A stretch of DNA of 31,184 bases from Comamonadaceae bacterium UBA2334 (GCA_002344885.1 DDUQ01000084.1:81334-112517); one strand, 5' to 3'. Positions 14,860 through 24,271 are shown, numbered from the stretch's first letter. The notes: generated from the letters alone by a model not told the origin. Program-made: numbers and translations.

Positions 14860-15945
14860 ATGCGTTCACGAACACTCCATCACAAAACCCCGGTGGCAGC
14901 CACACCCATGGCATTTGTTCGCAGCATGGTGAGCGCTGCGCACCGGTTGGGCCATGACCCACAGAGTGCGTTGTCAGCCATCGGCCTGTCAGTCCATGAC
15001 CTGCGCGAGCAAAACGGGCGCATCACTGCCGCTCAAATGGAGCGCCTGTCAGGCCAACTGATGCGCGAACTGGACGACGAAGCGCTGGGTTGGTTCAGCC
15101 GAAGGTTTCCTTGGGGCACCTACGGCATGCTGGCTCGTGCCAGCATCTCTGCCCCGAATTTGGGCATCGCCATGAAGAGATGGTGCCGGCATCATGGCCT
15201 GTTGAACCAAGAAGTCGAATTGAACATCAGCTTGTCGGAAACCACGGAAGGCAACTACTCCGCCATCTCTGTTCTGGAGTCGAACCCACCCCAGTGGCTG
15301 ACCGGGGAGATGCGCGAGTTCTGCCAAGTATCTTTGCTTCGCAATTTACTGGGCTTGTCGAGTTGGCTGATTGATTCCAAACTGCCCGCAGCGGCTGCAA
15401 AGCTTGCCTACCCTCAGCCGACACATCACGAAGCATACGATGTGCTCTTCACCTGCCCGGTTGAATTCGGACAGCCTCAAACACAAATTCTGATTGACAC
15501 AGGCTATTTGGCGCTACCCATCAGAAGGGGCGAAGAAGCCCTGCAGAAAATGCTCAAAAACGCACTACCCCTGACGGTGCATGCTTACCGCAGGGATCGA
15601 TTGCTGATTGACCGTGTCACGCAGACCATGAAAAGCCACCCCCACTCCCAACAAAATGCGCAAATTCTGGCCACCCTGTTGAATTTGTCGGAACGGACGC
15701 TTCACCGCCAGCTGGCGGCGGAAGGGCAGACACTCCAGAAGCTCAAAAACAGCGTTCGACTCGACACTGTCAAGTCACTGCTGGGAGCAAGCCAACGCCC
15801 GATCAAACAAGTGGCCGAACAATCGGGCTTCAAAGATGAAAAAAGCTTTGTCCGAGCTTTCAAAAAATGGACGGGACTGACCCCAACCGAATACCGAAGG
15901 TCGGTGATCAGCCAGCCAATGAAATCAAAAACTGTCAGCGATTGA
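14860..15945 (+). CDS. AraC family transcriptional regulator
   Basis: The protein is 361 residues from the ATG at 14860 (an ATG at 14908 would also fit). The N-terminal ~200 residues resemble the Arabinose_bd-type ligand domain found in OruR/ArgR-like members of the family. The C-terminal ~100 residues are the double helix-turn-helix: NAQILATLLNLSERTLHRQLAAEG for the first and IKQVAEQSGFKDEKSFVRAFKKWTGLTPTEYRRS for the second, which also matches the family signature. It is divergent from liuB across a gap with paired direct repeats, so it is a good candidate to control the leucine cluster; in pseudomonads that role belongs to the MerR-type LiuR. The inducer is unknown. It converges on pilQ with 14 bp between stops. 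Confidence 0.9.
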   Translation: MRSRTLHHKTPVAATPMAFVRSMVSAAHRLGHDPQSALSAIGLSVHDLREQNGRITAAQMERLSGQLMRELDDEALGWFSRRFPWGTYGMLARASISAPNLGIAMKRWCRHHGLLNQEVELNISLSETTEGNYSAISVLESNPPQWLTGEMREFCQVSLLRNLLGLSSWLIDSKLPAAAAKLAYPQPTHHEAYDVLFTCPVEFGQPQTQILIDTGYLALPIRRGEEALQKMLKNALPLTVHAYRRDRLLIDRVTQTMKSHPHSQQNAQILATLLNLSERTLHRQLAAEGQTLQKLKNSVRLDTVKSLLGASQRPIKQVAEQSGFKDEKSFVRAFKKWTGLTPTEYRRSVISQPMKSKTVSD

Positions 15946-15959
15946 CGCCACACTTACGT

Positions 15960-18134
15960 TCACTTGGCAAACCCCTCGGCAATCACTTTGGGGGTGATGA
16001 ACACCAGCAGTTCAGATCGGTTGTTTGATTTGTTGCGGTTCTTGAACAAATTGCCGACCACAGGCACATCGCCCAGGAAGGGGACTTTGGTTTCTGCATC
16101 ATTTTCGATCGACTCGAAAATGCCCCCTATCACCACCGTGCCGCCGCTTTCAATCAACACCTGTGTCTGAACCCGCTTGGTATTGATGGCGCGAGCACCC
16201 AGCAAAATTTCACCGGGGCTGTCTTTATTGACCTCCACATCGAGAATGATGCTGCCCTCTGGCGTGATTTGCGGCGTCACCTCCAACTTCAGGCTGGCTT
16301 TCTTGAAAGCGATGGTGGTTCCCCCATTGGGAGCCGTGGTCTGATATGGAAACTCAACGCCCTGCTCAATGATGGCCTTGACTTGGTCGGCGGTGATGAG
16401 CCTGGGGCTCGAGACAATTTTGCCGCGGCTGTCGGCCTCCAGCGCAGACAGTTCCAAATTCAAAAAACGGTTAGCCGTCGGTTTGAACAACGACAGTGCA
16501 AACGTCGCAGGATTGACGCCACCCAAACCACTGGCAGGCAGATTGAAAAAATTCGAAGAGGCTGTCGTCAAACCATCCGCCTGGAAAGCGCCTGTCGTGG
16601 CAGAGATGGCATCGTAATTACCTCCCAGAGCAACACGGTTGCCAGCCCCAATGCCATAACCCGCATCTCCGCCTCTGACACCTCTCAAATCGGCGCCACC
16701 CAACCGAACACCCAGCGATCTTCCAAACTTGTCGTCTGCCTCGACAATACGCGCCTCGATCAGGACCTGTCTGACGGGAATGTCCAGCTTGGAGATCAGT
16801 TCCTGAACCTGCGCCAGCCTGCTGGGAATGTCGGTGACGAACAATTGGTTGGTGCGCGGTTCAGACACGACGCTGCCACGACTTGACAAGATGGCACCGC
16901 TTCCCACCTGCCCAGGCGCGGTGCCACCCGCACTTCCTGTACTCTTCAACTGATTGGCAATGTCCGCGGCTTTGGCATAGTTCATCCGGAACGCTTGCGT
17001 ACGCACGGCCTCCAGACTTTCGACTGAAACCTTTGCCTCCAGTTCGGCCTTCTCTTTGGCAGCCAGTTCGTCCTTCGGCGCGATCCAGATCACTGTCCCG
17101 TTCTTCCGCATGCCAAGGCTCTTGGCCTGGAGAATGATGTCAAGCGCCTGGTCCCACGGCACATCCTTCAACCTGAGCGTCACGGCACCGGACACCGAGT
17201 CAGAGGTGACGATGTTGAACCCAGTGAAATCGGCGATGACCTGAAGCAGCGACCTGACTTCGATGTTCTGGAAGTTCAACGACAGCTTTTCACCGGCATA
17301 CCCCACGCCCTGCACAAGTTTTTCGGGGTCTACTTTCTGGTCGCGAATATCCACGACCAATCGTCCGTCTGTCTGGAAGGCACTGTGCTCCCAATTGCCC
17401 TTGGGGTTCACAGTGATCCGAACGCCAGAGGGCGTCTCTTCAGACAGGATGGATTGCACAGGCGTCGCGAAATCGCTGACATCCAGTCGACGCTTCAAAG
17501 CGGCTGGCAGCGTGTGCTTGGGCAAATTGATGACCAACGCTTTGCCTCTGACACCCACGTCAACCTCAGCCTGCTGCGAAGGCAGCACAACGACCACGCG
17601 CCCGGCACCATCTGAGGCCTTCCGAAAATCAATATCCCTTACCGCTTGCCCAGTGGCTACTGGCGTGGTCACAGCGCTGGGGGTGGTTGCACTTGGCGGA
17701 GACTTGGCTGCACCGCTTTCCACCCCCACATCTGCCAATTGCACTTCAAGCACATTGCCATGACGGGAAATCATGTACGGCGCTGCTTGCTGGAGGTTAA
17801 CGACCACCCGCGTACGGCCATTGGCTTGGATGATCGTTGCCGATCTGGCATTTTTCAAACCCAGTTGAACGGCACTGCGCTCGGCGCTGGAGTCGTACCC
17901 TGGAAAATCAAAGGCAATGCGAGCAGGCGTTTGCGTGGAAAAACTGGCGGGATCCACGTCGATGGTGTCCTGGGCCTGAATGGTCAACACCTCCAAGCCA
18001 CCTTTGTACTGCCCGGTAACGGCCTTGATGACGTTTTGCGCGGATGCCACGCCTGACCACAAGACACAGCAGGCCAGCAACCAACGAATGTGCCCCATGC
18101 GATTCAACATGCCAGTAATCATGTAGTGACCCAT
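15960..18134 (-). CDS. pilQ: type IV pilus secretin PilQ
   Basis: The 724-residue outer-membrane secretin through which the pilus fibre passes. A signal peptide (IRWLLACCVLWSGVASAQ) follows several closely spaced Met codons, so the exact start is uncertain (18134, 18122 or 18110). Two AMIN-type beta domains (about 37-130 and 143-235) bind peptidoglycan. They are followed by an STN domain (KLSLNFQNIEVRSLLQVIAD), a secretin N-domain and the C-terminal secretin domain (VRQVLIEARIVEAD; GGTVVIGGIFES; VPFLGDVPVVGNLFK; LLVFITPKVI). It is the last gene of pilMNOPQ and follows pilP by 4 bp. The aroK/aroB genes often found next are absent; a convergent regulator lies there instead. Confidence 0.97.
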   Translation of the reverse strand: MGHYMITGMLNRMGHIRWLLACCVLWSGVASAQNVIKAVTGQYKGGLEVLTIQAQDTIDVDPASFSTQTPARIAFDFPGYDSSAERSAVQLGLKNARSATIIQANGRTRVVVNLQQAAPYMISRHGNVLEVQLADVGVESGAAKSPPSATTPSAVTTPVATGQAVRDIDFRKASDGAGRVVVVLPSQQAEVDVGVRGKALVINLPKHTLPAALKRRLDVSDFATPVQSILSEETPSGVRITVNPKGNWEHSAFQTDGRLVVDIRDQKVDPEKLVQGVGYAGEKLSLNFQNIEVRSLLQVIADFTGFNIVTSDSVSGAVTLRLKDVPWDQALDIILQAKSLGMRKNGTVIWIAPKDELAAKEKAELEAKVSVESLEAVRTQAFRMNYAKAADIANQLKSTGSAGGTAPGQVGSGAILSSRGSVVSEPRTNQLFVTDIPSRLAQVQELISKLDIPVRQVLIEARIVEADDKFGRSLGVRLGGADLRGVRGGDAGYGIGAGNRVALGGNYDAISATTGAFQADGLTTASSNFFNLPASGLGGVNPATFALSLFKPTANRFLNLELSALEADSRGKIVSSPRLITADQVKAIIEQGVEFPYQTTAPNGGTTIAFKKASLKLEVTPQITPEGSIILDVEVNKDSPGEILLGARAINTKRVQTQVLIESGGTVVIGGIFESIENDAETKVPFLGDVPVVGNLFKNRNKSNNRSELLVFITPKVIAEGFAK

Positions 18135-18138
18135 TCAG

Positions 18139-18684
18139 TTAATTTTTTTCCTGCAAATGCAGCGTGGCCTGACGCTCAATCCATTCTCCCGCCGAGTCCT
18201 GAACGATCTCTCGGAGCGTGACCGCTGACTCGCTGATCGAAACGATTTTTCCATAGTTCTGCCCCAGGTAAGCACCAGCTTCCACCTGATAGATCAGCTT
18301 GTCCACCAGGAGCAAGGCCGATTTTTTCGTGCCTTTTTCCAGGCTTCCCACGTAACTCATGGTGTCGAGCGGATACGCTTCCAGCGGTTGCTTTCTTCTG
18401 TTCAACTCTGGTGTGATCAGGCTTGAAGTAGACACCGGGCTGGCTGCATCCGACTTCAATCCGACCACCAGTTTTTGCACACCAAACGGATCCGGCTTGC
18501 CTTCCTGCGCGTAAATTTGCGGATCGAATTTTTTCGGTGCAGCAACAGGCTGCGAGGCAGGTTTCAATTGACTGCGTTGCTCGGCCATCCAGGTCTGCAA
18601 CTCTGCTTCAGGCGCATCCGAACAACCCGCAACGAAACAGGCCGCGCAAACGAGCGTTACCCCATTCAAGCGCAGCAACCTCAT
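18139..18684 (-). CDS. pilP: type IV pilus assembly lipoprotein PilP
   Basis: The 181-residue lipoprotein has a signal sequence with a lipobox ending at C21 (CFVAGC). The disordered middle contains FDPQIYAQEGKPDPFG, and the C-terminal beta domain contains YVGSLEKGTKKSALLLVDKLIYQVEAGAYLGQNYGKI. PilP is anchored by lipid in the inner membrane, binds PilN/PilO and contacts the N-domains of PilQ. Its start overlaps the pilO stop by 4 bp (ATGA). Confidence 0.96.
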   Translation of the reverse strand: MRLLRLNGVTLVCAACFVAGCSDAPEAELQTWMAEQRSQLKPASQPVAAPKKFDPQIYAQEGKPDPFGVQKLVVGLKSDAASPVSTSSLITPELNRRKQPLEAYPLDTMSYVGSLEKGTKKSALLLVDKLIYQVEAGAYLGQNYGKIVSISESAVTLREIVQDSAGEWIERQATLHLQEKN

Positions 18685-19358
18685 GGCCCCACCTTCTTTT
18701 CTTTGGCCTTGCGCTGGGCCTCGACTTCTTCTAGATCCAGGTAGCGAAAGGTCTTGGCCACCCCTTCCATGACCAGCTGCCCTTGCCTGTCTTTGAAGGG
18801 TGACAGTTGGATGTCATTCAGCGTCACGATACGTGACAGATGGGCGATGTCGGAGGCAAACAGCCCCACGTCGTGATAACCCCCCGTGATCCGGACCGAA
18901 ATGGGCAATTCAGCGTAATACTCTTTCACCACCACCTGGCCGGGACGGAACAACTCAAACTGCAGGCTGCGCCCCAAACCAGCCTGGTTGATATCAGACA
19001 ACAAGGCATCCATTTCCGCCTTGCTGGGCAGCTGCTTTTCCAACTGGTTGACGTACTGACGCACTTCTTCCAGCTGCTTTTTCAGAGACTCCAGGTTGAT
19101 GGCTTGGGTGAGTTTGTCGACGTAAGCTGTGCGCAGTTCGGTTTCTTTGTTCTTGTCAGCCTCCAAATTGACCGCCAAGCCATCCAGCCAGACATACCAA
19201 AGCAATGCAAACACACCCAGAAACACCACCACCAGCACGCTGACGCGAGGCACGATGGGCCATCGGGACGGATCATTGGGATCCAAGCCCGAAAACTGCG
19301 CCTGCAGGTCAGCCTGAAGCGCAGCAAAGTCAACGTTGATCGAAAGTTTGCGTGCCAT
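18681..19358 (-). CDS. pilO: type IV pilus inner-membrane protein PilO
   Basis: This 225-residue protein has a short cytoplasmic N-terminus, one membrane helix (about 36-60, VSVLVVVFLGVFALLWYVWLDG), a coiled coil (about 65-115, with LESLKKQLEEVRQYVNQLEK) and a periplasmic ferredoxin-like domain with FELFRPGQVVVKEYYAELPI, the family's most conserved stretch. It forms heterodimers with PilN. The gene is 30 bp after pilN and overlaps pilP by 4 bp. Confidence 0.96.
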   Translation of the reverse strand: MARKLSINVDFAALQADLQAQFSGLDPNDPSRWPIVPRVSVLVVVFLGVFALLWYVWLDGLAVNLEADKNKETELRTAYVDKLTQAINLESLKKQLEEVRQYVNQLEKQLPSKAEMDALLSDINQAGLGRSLQFELFRPGQVVVKEYYAELPISVRITGGYHDVGLFASDIAHLSRIVTLNDIQLSPFKDRQGQLVMEGVAKTFRYLDLEEVEAQRKAKEKKVGP

Positions 19359-19388
19359 GCGATGGTTTCCGTGGTCCGATACCTGTGC

Positions 19389-19979
19389 TCAGGACTTGCC
19401 CGCCGATGCCGCTTTGGCATCAGGCCTGACCAATTGCGCTCGGACGGTGAAGCTGTAAACCCGCCGCTGCTCTTTAGAGGACATCTGCTGAACGGTTGAC
19501 AAAATTTCGATCAACTCTGGGCGCGTCAACCAGTCTTCACTGGTGGAGATGTTTCTCAGCAACTCGGAAACGCGTTCTTGCGACTGGGCCACACCGATCA
19601 ACGTCACACTGGCCCCCTCCTGCTTCACGTTTTGCAAGTACACACCGTCGGGAATACGCTCTACCAGTTGACCCAGCAACTGAACGGGAGTGTTCCGGTC
19701 GGCCTGCAGGTTCTCCACCGCCTGCTGCCGGGCCTTGAGACTTTGAATTTCTGCCCGCAACGTCGCCACGTCCTTGATTTGCAGCTCAAGTTTTTGTGTT
19801 TCAGCCTCCAAAAATGCGTTTTTGCTCCGCTGAACATCCATCTCATGCTGGTACCACAGACTGATGGCGAATGCCACCGCCCCGCCAGCCAAAGCAGCAG
19901 CCCCTGCCATCACGGCAAACTGCTCTTTGCGTCGCTTGCGGGCCGCCTCTCTGTGGGGCAGAAGGTTGATCAAAATCAT
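19389..19979 (-). CDS. pilN: type IV pilus inner-membrane protein PilN
   Basis: The 196-residue protein starts MILINLLPHREAARKRRKEQ, the PilN cytoplasmic motif that inserts into PilM. One membrane helix (about 24-43), a coiled coil (about 48-85) and a periplasmic domain (VYLQNVKQEGASVTLIGVAQ) follow. It pairs with PilO in the alignment complex. Its start overlaps the pilM stop by 4 bp (ATGA). Confidence 0.96.
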   Translation of the reverse strand: MILINLLPHREAARKRRKEQFAVMAGAAALAGGAVAFAISLWYQHEMDVQRSKNAFLEAETQKLELQIKDVATLRAEIQSLKARQQAVENLQADRNTPVQLLGQLVERIPDGVYLQNVKQEGASVTLIGVAQSQERVSELLRNISTSEDWLTRPELIEILSTVQQMSSKEQRRVYSFTVRAQLVRPDAKAASAGKS

Positions 19980-21055
19980 TGATAAAACCTCCGCAAAGCC
20001 AAGCCGGTCGCAGTGAGGTACGTAGGTGCCTCCCTCGTCAATTTGGAAGCTCGGACGGCACTCCCCATCTCCATGCCATCGAACGGATTGACCACTTGAG
20101 TCGCAAAAGTGGTTTGTCTGGTCACCTCTTCTGTCAAGCCTGCCACGCCTGCCGTGCCTCCGGCCAGAAAGACATGATCTACCCGGTTGTGCGGCGTACT
20201 GGTGAAGAAAAATTGCAGGGCACGTGAGATTTCTTGCGCCATGCTGGAGACAAACGGCCCCAGGACAGCATTCTGGTAATCCTCGGGCAAGTCTGAAGTA
20301 CGTTTTTTCAGTTCCGCTTCATCCAACGCAAAACCATAGTGCCGGGCAATCATCTGGCTGAGCTGGGCACCCCCAAATGCCTGATCACGTTCATACAGGG
20401 CTTCGCCATTGCAAATCACCTGCATGCTGGTGGCCACTGCGCCCACCTCGAAAAGCGCAACCAAAGAATCTTTCCCTCCGCCGGGCAAACGTTCCACCAA
20501 GCGCGCCGCCGCCGATCGTGACGCATAGGGTTCGATATCCACCACCACCGGTTTCAAGCCTGCGGCCTCAGCCAGCCCTTGTCGGTCCTGCACCTTTTCT
20601 TTCCGAGATGCGGCAATCAAGACCTCGACGTCCCCAGCAGACGCTGCACTCGGGCCCATGACACAAAAATCCAGACTGACCTCATCCAGCGAGAAGGGTA
20701 TGTACTGATTGGCCTCGGACTCAACCTGTATCTCAAGCTCGGCCTCTGACAAGCCACCCGGCAGAATGATTTTCTTGGTGATGACAGAGGACGCTGGCAA
20801 AGCGAACGCAGCATTTTTGGTTTTGCTGCCCGCTTTTCGCACCACGCGCCGAACCGCATCGGCCACCTCGTCAAACTTTTCAATGTTGCCGTCAGTGATC
20901 CAGCCACGCTCCAAAGGCTCCAGAGCACAGCGCTCCAACACCATCTGGCCAGCGCGATTGCGGGACAACTCCACCACTTTCACGCTGGACATGCTGACAT
21001 CAACGCCAAGCAAGGGCGCGGGCTCCCGGCTGAACAATGACGCCAGTTCAATCAA
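19976..21055 (-). CDS. pilM: type IV pilus assembly ATPase-like protein PilM
   Basis: The 359-residue actin-like protein has LLGVDVSMSSVKVVELSR near the N-terminus (phosphate 1 loop), LVALFEVGAVATSMQVI (phosphate 2 region) and VFLAGGTAGVAGLTEEV (adenosine loop). It binds nucleotide in the cytoplasm and docks the PilN N-terminus. The start is a TTG at 21053-21055, supported by GGGGA six bases upstream (the frame has no better start). It is the first gene of pilMNOPQ and divergent from mrcA. In the upstream gap a TTGGGC/TAGCAT pair at 18-nt spacing is a weak promoter candidate. Confidence 0.95.
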   Translation of the reverse strand: MIELASLFSREPAPLLGVDVSMSSVKVVELSRNRAGQMVLERCALEPLERGWITDGNIEKFDEVADAVRRVVRKAGSKTKNAAFALPASSVITKKIILPGGLSEAELEIQVESEANQYIPFSLDEVSLDFCVMGPSAASAGDVEVLIAASRKEKVQDRQGLAEAAGLKPVVVDIEPYASRSAAARLVERLPGGGKDSLVALFEVGAVATSMQVICNGEALYERDQAFGGAQLSQMIARHYGFALDEAELKKRTSDLPEDYQNAVLGPFVSSMAQEISRALQFFFTSTPHNRVDHVFLAGGTAGVAGLTEEVTRQTTFATQVVNPFDGMEMGSAVRASKLTREAPTYLTATGLALRRFYQ

Positions 21056-21194
21056 GTGGAGTCCCCAATCAATAAAAGAGTTGATAAATCACTTCAATGC
21101 TATCAGTAAGTATGTTGTCCGCCCAAGGTTTTCGCCCTGCGGATGCATGAAAGCCGTTGCCAAAACCCGACGAACAGGCCGCCAGCACCATTTT

Positions 21195-21200
21195 TATAAT
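21195..21200 (+). promoter_or_regulatory. -10 box, probable mrcA promoter
   Basis: A perfect TATAAT lies 24 bp before the ATG of mrcA in the pilM–mrcA divergent gap. No good -35 is present at 16-18 nt spacing (a TTGCCA lies too far upstream at 21157). If used, the leader would be about 17 nt, which favours the ATG at 21224 over the TTG at 21212. Confidence 0.45.
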
Positions 21201-21223
21201 CCACCGGCACTTTGAAAGATTAC

Positions 21224-23614
21224 ATGCCCCCATCCGACCAGGCGGCCAGCCCCAACCCTAAAACGCCCAAGCCCAAGCGTTCACTGCCATGGATCGTGAA
21301 GGCATTGATCTGGCTGGTTGGCACTGCCACAGCAGGCATGCTCGCGCTCCTGTTGATCATCGGGGTAGCGCTGGCCATGGCTTACCCCAACTTGCCGGAA
21401 ATCACCGCGCTTTCGGATTACAGACCCAAATTGCCGCTCCGCGTGTTTTCAGCCGAGGGGGAGCTACTTGCCGAATACGGCGAAGAACGCAGGGAACTCA
21501 CCCCGATCGCCCAAATCCCGCAGGTAATGATCCATGCGGTGCTCGCGGCCGAGGACGCGCGCTTCTTTGAACATGGTGGCGTGGATTACCTGGGCATGGT
21601 ACGTGCTGGCCTTGCCAACTTTGGACGAGCCAAGAGCCAAGGAGCATCCACCATCAGCATGCAAGTCGCCCGCAATGTATACCTGTCAGCAGAGAAAACG
21701 TACACCCGCAAGATCTACGAAGTGCTGCTCACCTTCAAACTCGAACATCAGCTCACCAAAGAGCAGATCCTCGAGATTTACATGAACCAGATTTTTCTGG
21801 GTCACCGGGCTTACGGTTTTGCGGCTGCGGCCCAAGCCTACTACGGCAAACCCTTGAAAGACATCAGCGTGGATGAAGCTGCGATGCTGGCTGGCCTGCC
21901 CAAAGCACCATCGGCATTCAACCCGATCAGCAACCCCAAACGTGCGCGGACGAGGCAGCTGTACATCATCGACAGGATGTTGGAAAACGGCTTCATCGAC
22001 GCCGAAACTGCCCGAAAAGCCAAAACGACACCCGTCAGGATTCGGCCTGCGGGCAGCATCCAGCGGGTTCGTGGCGACTACGCAGCTGAAATGGTGCGCC
22101 AAGCCGTTTTTGAGCAGTACGGCGATGAAACCTATACCCGCGGGCTGAACGTCACCACCACCATTCGCAGCAGCGACCAGCAGTCTGCATACAAGGCCCT
22201 GCGCGCAGGCTTGATGGAGTTTGAGCGTCGCCAGAAATACCGCGGGCCTGAGCGCTTCGTCGAACTCCCCCCCGAAGGACCCGCTTTGGACGATGCCGTT
22301 GACCAAGCCCTGGCTGATTCGCCCGACAACGGGGACGTGCTGTCCGCCGTCGTTCTGGATGCCAAACCCACCAAAGTCACGTTGGTGCGCCAAGACGGCT
22401 CACCATTCGAGGTCACAGGTGAAGGCCTCAAGCCCGTCCAATCTGGCCTGTCGGACAAGGCACCACCGAACATCAAGTTGAGGCGCGGTGCCGTGGTGAG
22501 AGTGGTCAAAAGCGGCAAGTCCGGATGGGAAATCACACAGCTGCCAGAAGTGGAAGGTGCCTTCGTCGCGATGGACCCCAGAAATGGTGCCATTCGGGCA
22601 CTGGTAGGTGGTTTTGACTTCCAGAAGAACAAGTTCAACCACGCCACGCAGGCATGGCGACAACCCGGATCGAGCTTCAAGCCCTTCGTGTATTCGGCAT
22701 CGCTTGAAAAAGGTATCACGCCCAGCACGGTCGTGAATGACAGTCCACTGTTTTTCAGTGCCGAGCAGACCGGCGGCAAGCCGTGGGAGCCCAAGAACTA
22801 CGACGGCAAGTTCGAAGGACCGATGCCGGTACGCACGGCGCTGGCCAAGTCCAAGAACATGGTATCCATCCGCATTCTGCAAGCCGTCGGCGCACAAAAT
22901 GCCCAGGAGTGGGTCACGAAATTCGGCTTCGAGGCAGACAAACACCCCCCCTACCTGACGATGGCCCTCGGAGCCGGTGCAGTGACACCTTTGCAAATGG
23001 TCAGCGCATACAGCGTTTTTGCCAATGGAGGGCATCTGCTGGCTCCGAACCTGATCAGCAAAATCACAGACACACAGGGCAAGGTTCTGCTGGATGTCCC
23101 ACCCGTTTCCAAAAGCGAAGCCACCCAGGTCATTTCGGAGCGCAATGCTTTTGTCATGTCGAGTCTGCTGCAGGAGATCACTCGCTCAGGCACAGCAGCG
23201 AGGGCACAGGCAACCCTGAAACGTCCTGATCTGTATGGCAAGACGGGCACAACCAACGACGCCATGGATGCCTGGTTTGTCGGCTATCAACCTACTTTGG
23301 CAGCCGCTGTCTGGGTGGGCTATGACAACCCTCGCAACCTGGGCAGCCGCGAAACAGGGGGCGGCCTGAGCCTGCCGATATGGATTTCGTTCATGCAAGA
23401 TGCACTCAAAGGCGTGCCCGAAACACAGCCGCCCGTCCCGGAAGGGGTGACCCAAATCGGCGGAGAGTGGTACTTCAGCGAGTTTTCACCGGGCAGCAGC
23501 GTCAAACAATTGGGCTCGGAGAACGATGGTCACGGCACGCCTGGCCCCGAAACAACCTCTGCGCCCATACCCTCGGACGAGCGCAAGAACATTTTGGACC
23601 TGTTCCGAAACTGA
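21224..23614 (+). CDS. mrcA: class A penicillin-binding protein 1A (bifunctional peptidoglycan synthase)
   Basis: The 796-residue protein has a short cytoplasmic N-terminus, one membrane anchor (about 24-52), a glycosyltransferase 51 domain with catalytic E110 in AAEDARFFEH and the GASTISMQVARN and KEQILEIYMNQIFLG motifs, an OB-like insert, and a transpeptidase domain. The transpeptidase nucleophile is S483 in SSFK, followed by SKN and the K673-T-G motif (YGKTGTTND). It polymerises and crosslinks peptidoglycan at the outer face of the inner membrane. The 800-residue alternative begins with TTG at 21212. Its divergent pairing with pilM is common in proteobacteria. It converges on cyaY with 5 bp between the two stop codons. 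Confidence 0.97.
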   Translation: MPPSDQAASPNPKTPKPKRSLPWIVKALIWLVGTATAGMLALLLIIGVALAMAYPNLPEITALSDYRPKLPLRVFSAEGELLAEYGEERRELTPIAQIPQVMIHAVLAAEDARFFEHGGVDYLGMVRAGLANFGRAKSQGASTISMQVARNVYLSAEKTYTRKIYEVLLTFKLEHQLTKEQILEIYMNQIFLGHRAYGFAAAAQAYYGKPLKDISVDEAAMLAGLPKAPSAFNPISNPKRARTRQLYIIDRMLENGFIDAETARKAKTTPVRIRPAGSIQRVRGDYAAEMVRQAVFEQYGDETYTRGLNVTTTIRSSDQQSAYKALRAGLMEFERRQKYRGPERFVELPPEGPALDDAVDQALADSPDNGDVLSAVVLDAKPTKVTLVRQDGSPFEVTGEGLKPVQSGLSDKAPPNIKLRRGAVVRVVKSGKSGWEITQLPEVEGAFVAMDPRNGAIRALVGGFDFQKNKFNHATQAWRQPGSSFKPFVYSASLEKGITPSTVVNDSPLFFSAEQTGGKPWEPKNYDGKFEGPMPVRTALAKSKNMVSIRILQAVGAQNAQEWVTKFGFEADKHPPYLTMALGAGAVTPLQMVSAYSVFANGGHLLAPNLISKITDTQGKVLLDVPPVSKSEATQVISERNAFVMSSLLQEITRSGTAARAQATLKRPDLYGKTGTTNDAMDAWFVGYQPTLAAAVWVGYDNPRNLGSRETGGGLSLPIWISFMQDALKGVPETQPPVPEGVTQIGGEWYFSEFSPGSSVKQLGSENDGHGTPGPETTSAPIPSDERKNILDLFRN

Positions 23615-23619
23615 GGTGC

Positions 23620-23961
23620 TCAGCACGAGTCGGCGGAACCGAAATTCAGTGGGATGCCCGCTTGCTCGGAGGCGCAAGCGCTCAGCAGCGAAAACAGCTC
23701 GTCGCCAGTCTTGGTGTCAACCCATTGCTCGCCATTCCACCGGAAATGAAAACCTCCTCTTTTGGCCGCCAGCCAGATTTCGTGCAGCGGCTTTTGGAGA
23801 TTGACAACCAGTTGTCCACCTGAGCCGAGCATCAGGTTCAACAACCCGCCTGTGCGCTGGTTGTCAATGTCAGCATCGGTGCTTTCATTCAAGCGGTCAC
23901 AAGCAACCTCTATGGCGCGCAGCGCTGCTTCAGCGCGATCCAAGTACTCCAGATCCGTCAT
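23620..23961 (-). CDS. cyaY: frataxin-like iron donor/regulator CyaY
   Basis: The 113-residue protein has the frataxin fold: an acidic first helix (LEYLDRAEAALRAIEVACDRLNE), strands with LVVNLQKPLHEIWLAAKRGGFHF, and a final helix before the C-terminus. CyaY binds iron and modulates iron-sulphur cluster assembly on IscS in the cytoplasm. The length is normal. Its start codon lies only 12 bp from the divergent LptM-like gene, so the two promoters must overlap or sit inside each other's coding sequence. Confidence 0.93.
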   Translation of the reverse strand: MTDLEYLDRAEAALRAIEVACDRLNESTDADIDNQRTGGLLNLMLGSGGQLVVNLQKPLHEIWLAAKRGGFHFRWNGEQWVDTKTGDELFSLLSACASEQAGIPLNFGSADSC

Positions 23962-23973
23962 TACAATTTATCC

Positions 23974-24261
23974 ATGCTCGTAGAAAAAACCCGTTACCGA
24001 CCGGGATCCCATGCGCCATCCGTCAGGCATCGACCCGAAATATGGCGTTGGATAGCATTTTGTGGTGTCTTGGCATTGCTGAGTGGCTGTGGACAGAAAG
24101 GCCCTCTTTACCTCCCCAAAAAAGCCGCTGCCTGTTCGCCCGCCCACATGGTCACAGCTTGTTCAGCACCCACACACTCGACATTTACCGACCTCACGGC
24201 TGTCAACCACGTCAAACGCCGAAATGCCGACTCGACCTTTGCACCGACGGTCAAATCCTGA
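23974..24261 (+). CDS. lptM: LptM-like small lipoprotein
   Basis: The 95-residue product has a hydrophobic segment with lipobox (LALLSGC, C39) followed at once by GQKGPLYLPKK, the hallmark of LptM/YifL lipoproteins, which help LptD mature in the outer membrane. The signal region is long (38 residues), because the only usable in-frame ATG lies far upstream. That ATG has no ribosome binding site, and a TACAAT box starts only about 11 bp before it, so the mRNA may be nearly leaderless. The tail after residue 50 is unusual, with two extra Cys and no family resemblance that I can see. The lysA gene that often follows this locus in betaproteobacteria is missing. Confidence 0.75.
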   Translation: MLVEKTRYRPGSHAPSVRHRPEIWRWIAFCGVLALLSGCGQKGPLYLPKKAAACSPAHMVTACSAPTHSTFTDLTAVNHVKRRNADSTFAPTVKS

Positions 24262-24271
24262 CACTTGAAAC

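Noticed and set aside
14744..14962. An N-terminal extension of liuB
   Set aside because: It runs through the divergent promoter region and into the regulator gene, and has no family similarity.
15946..15959. A terminator between the AraC-type regulator and pilQ
   Set aside because: Only 14 bp separate the convergent stops and no stem-loop with T tract is present.
23615..23640. A bidirectional terminator between mrcA and cyaY (GTGCTCAGCAC)
   Set aside because: The stem is only 5 bp with a one-base loop and no T tract.
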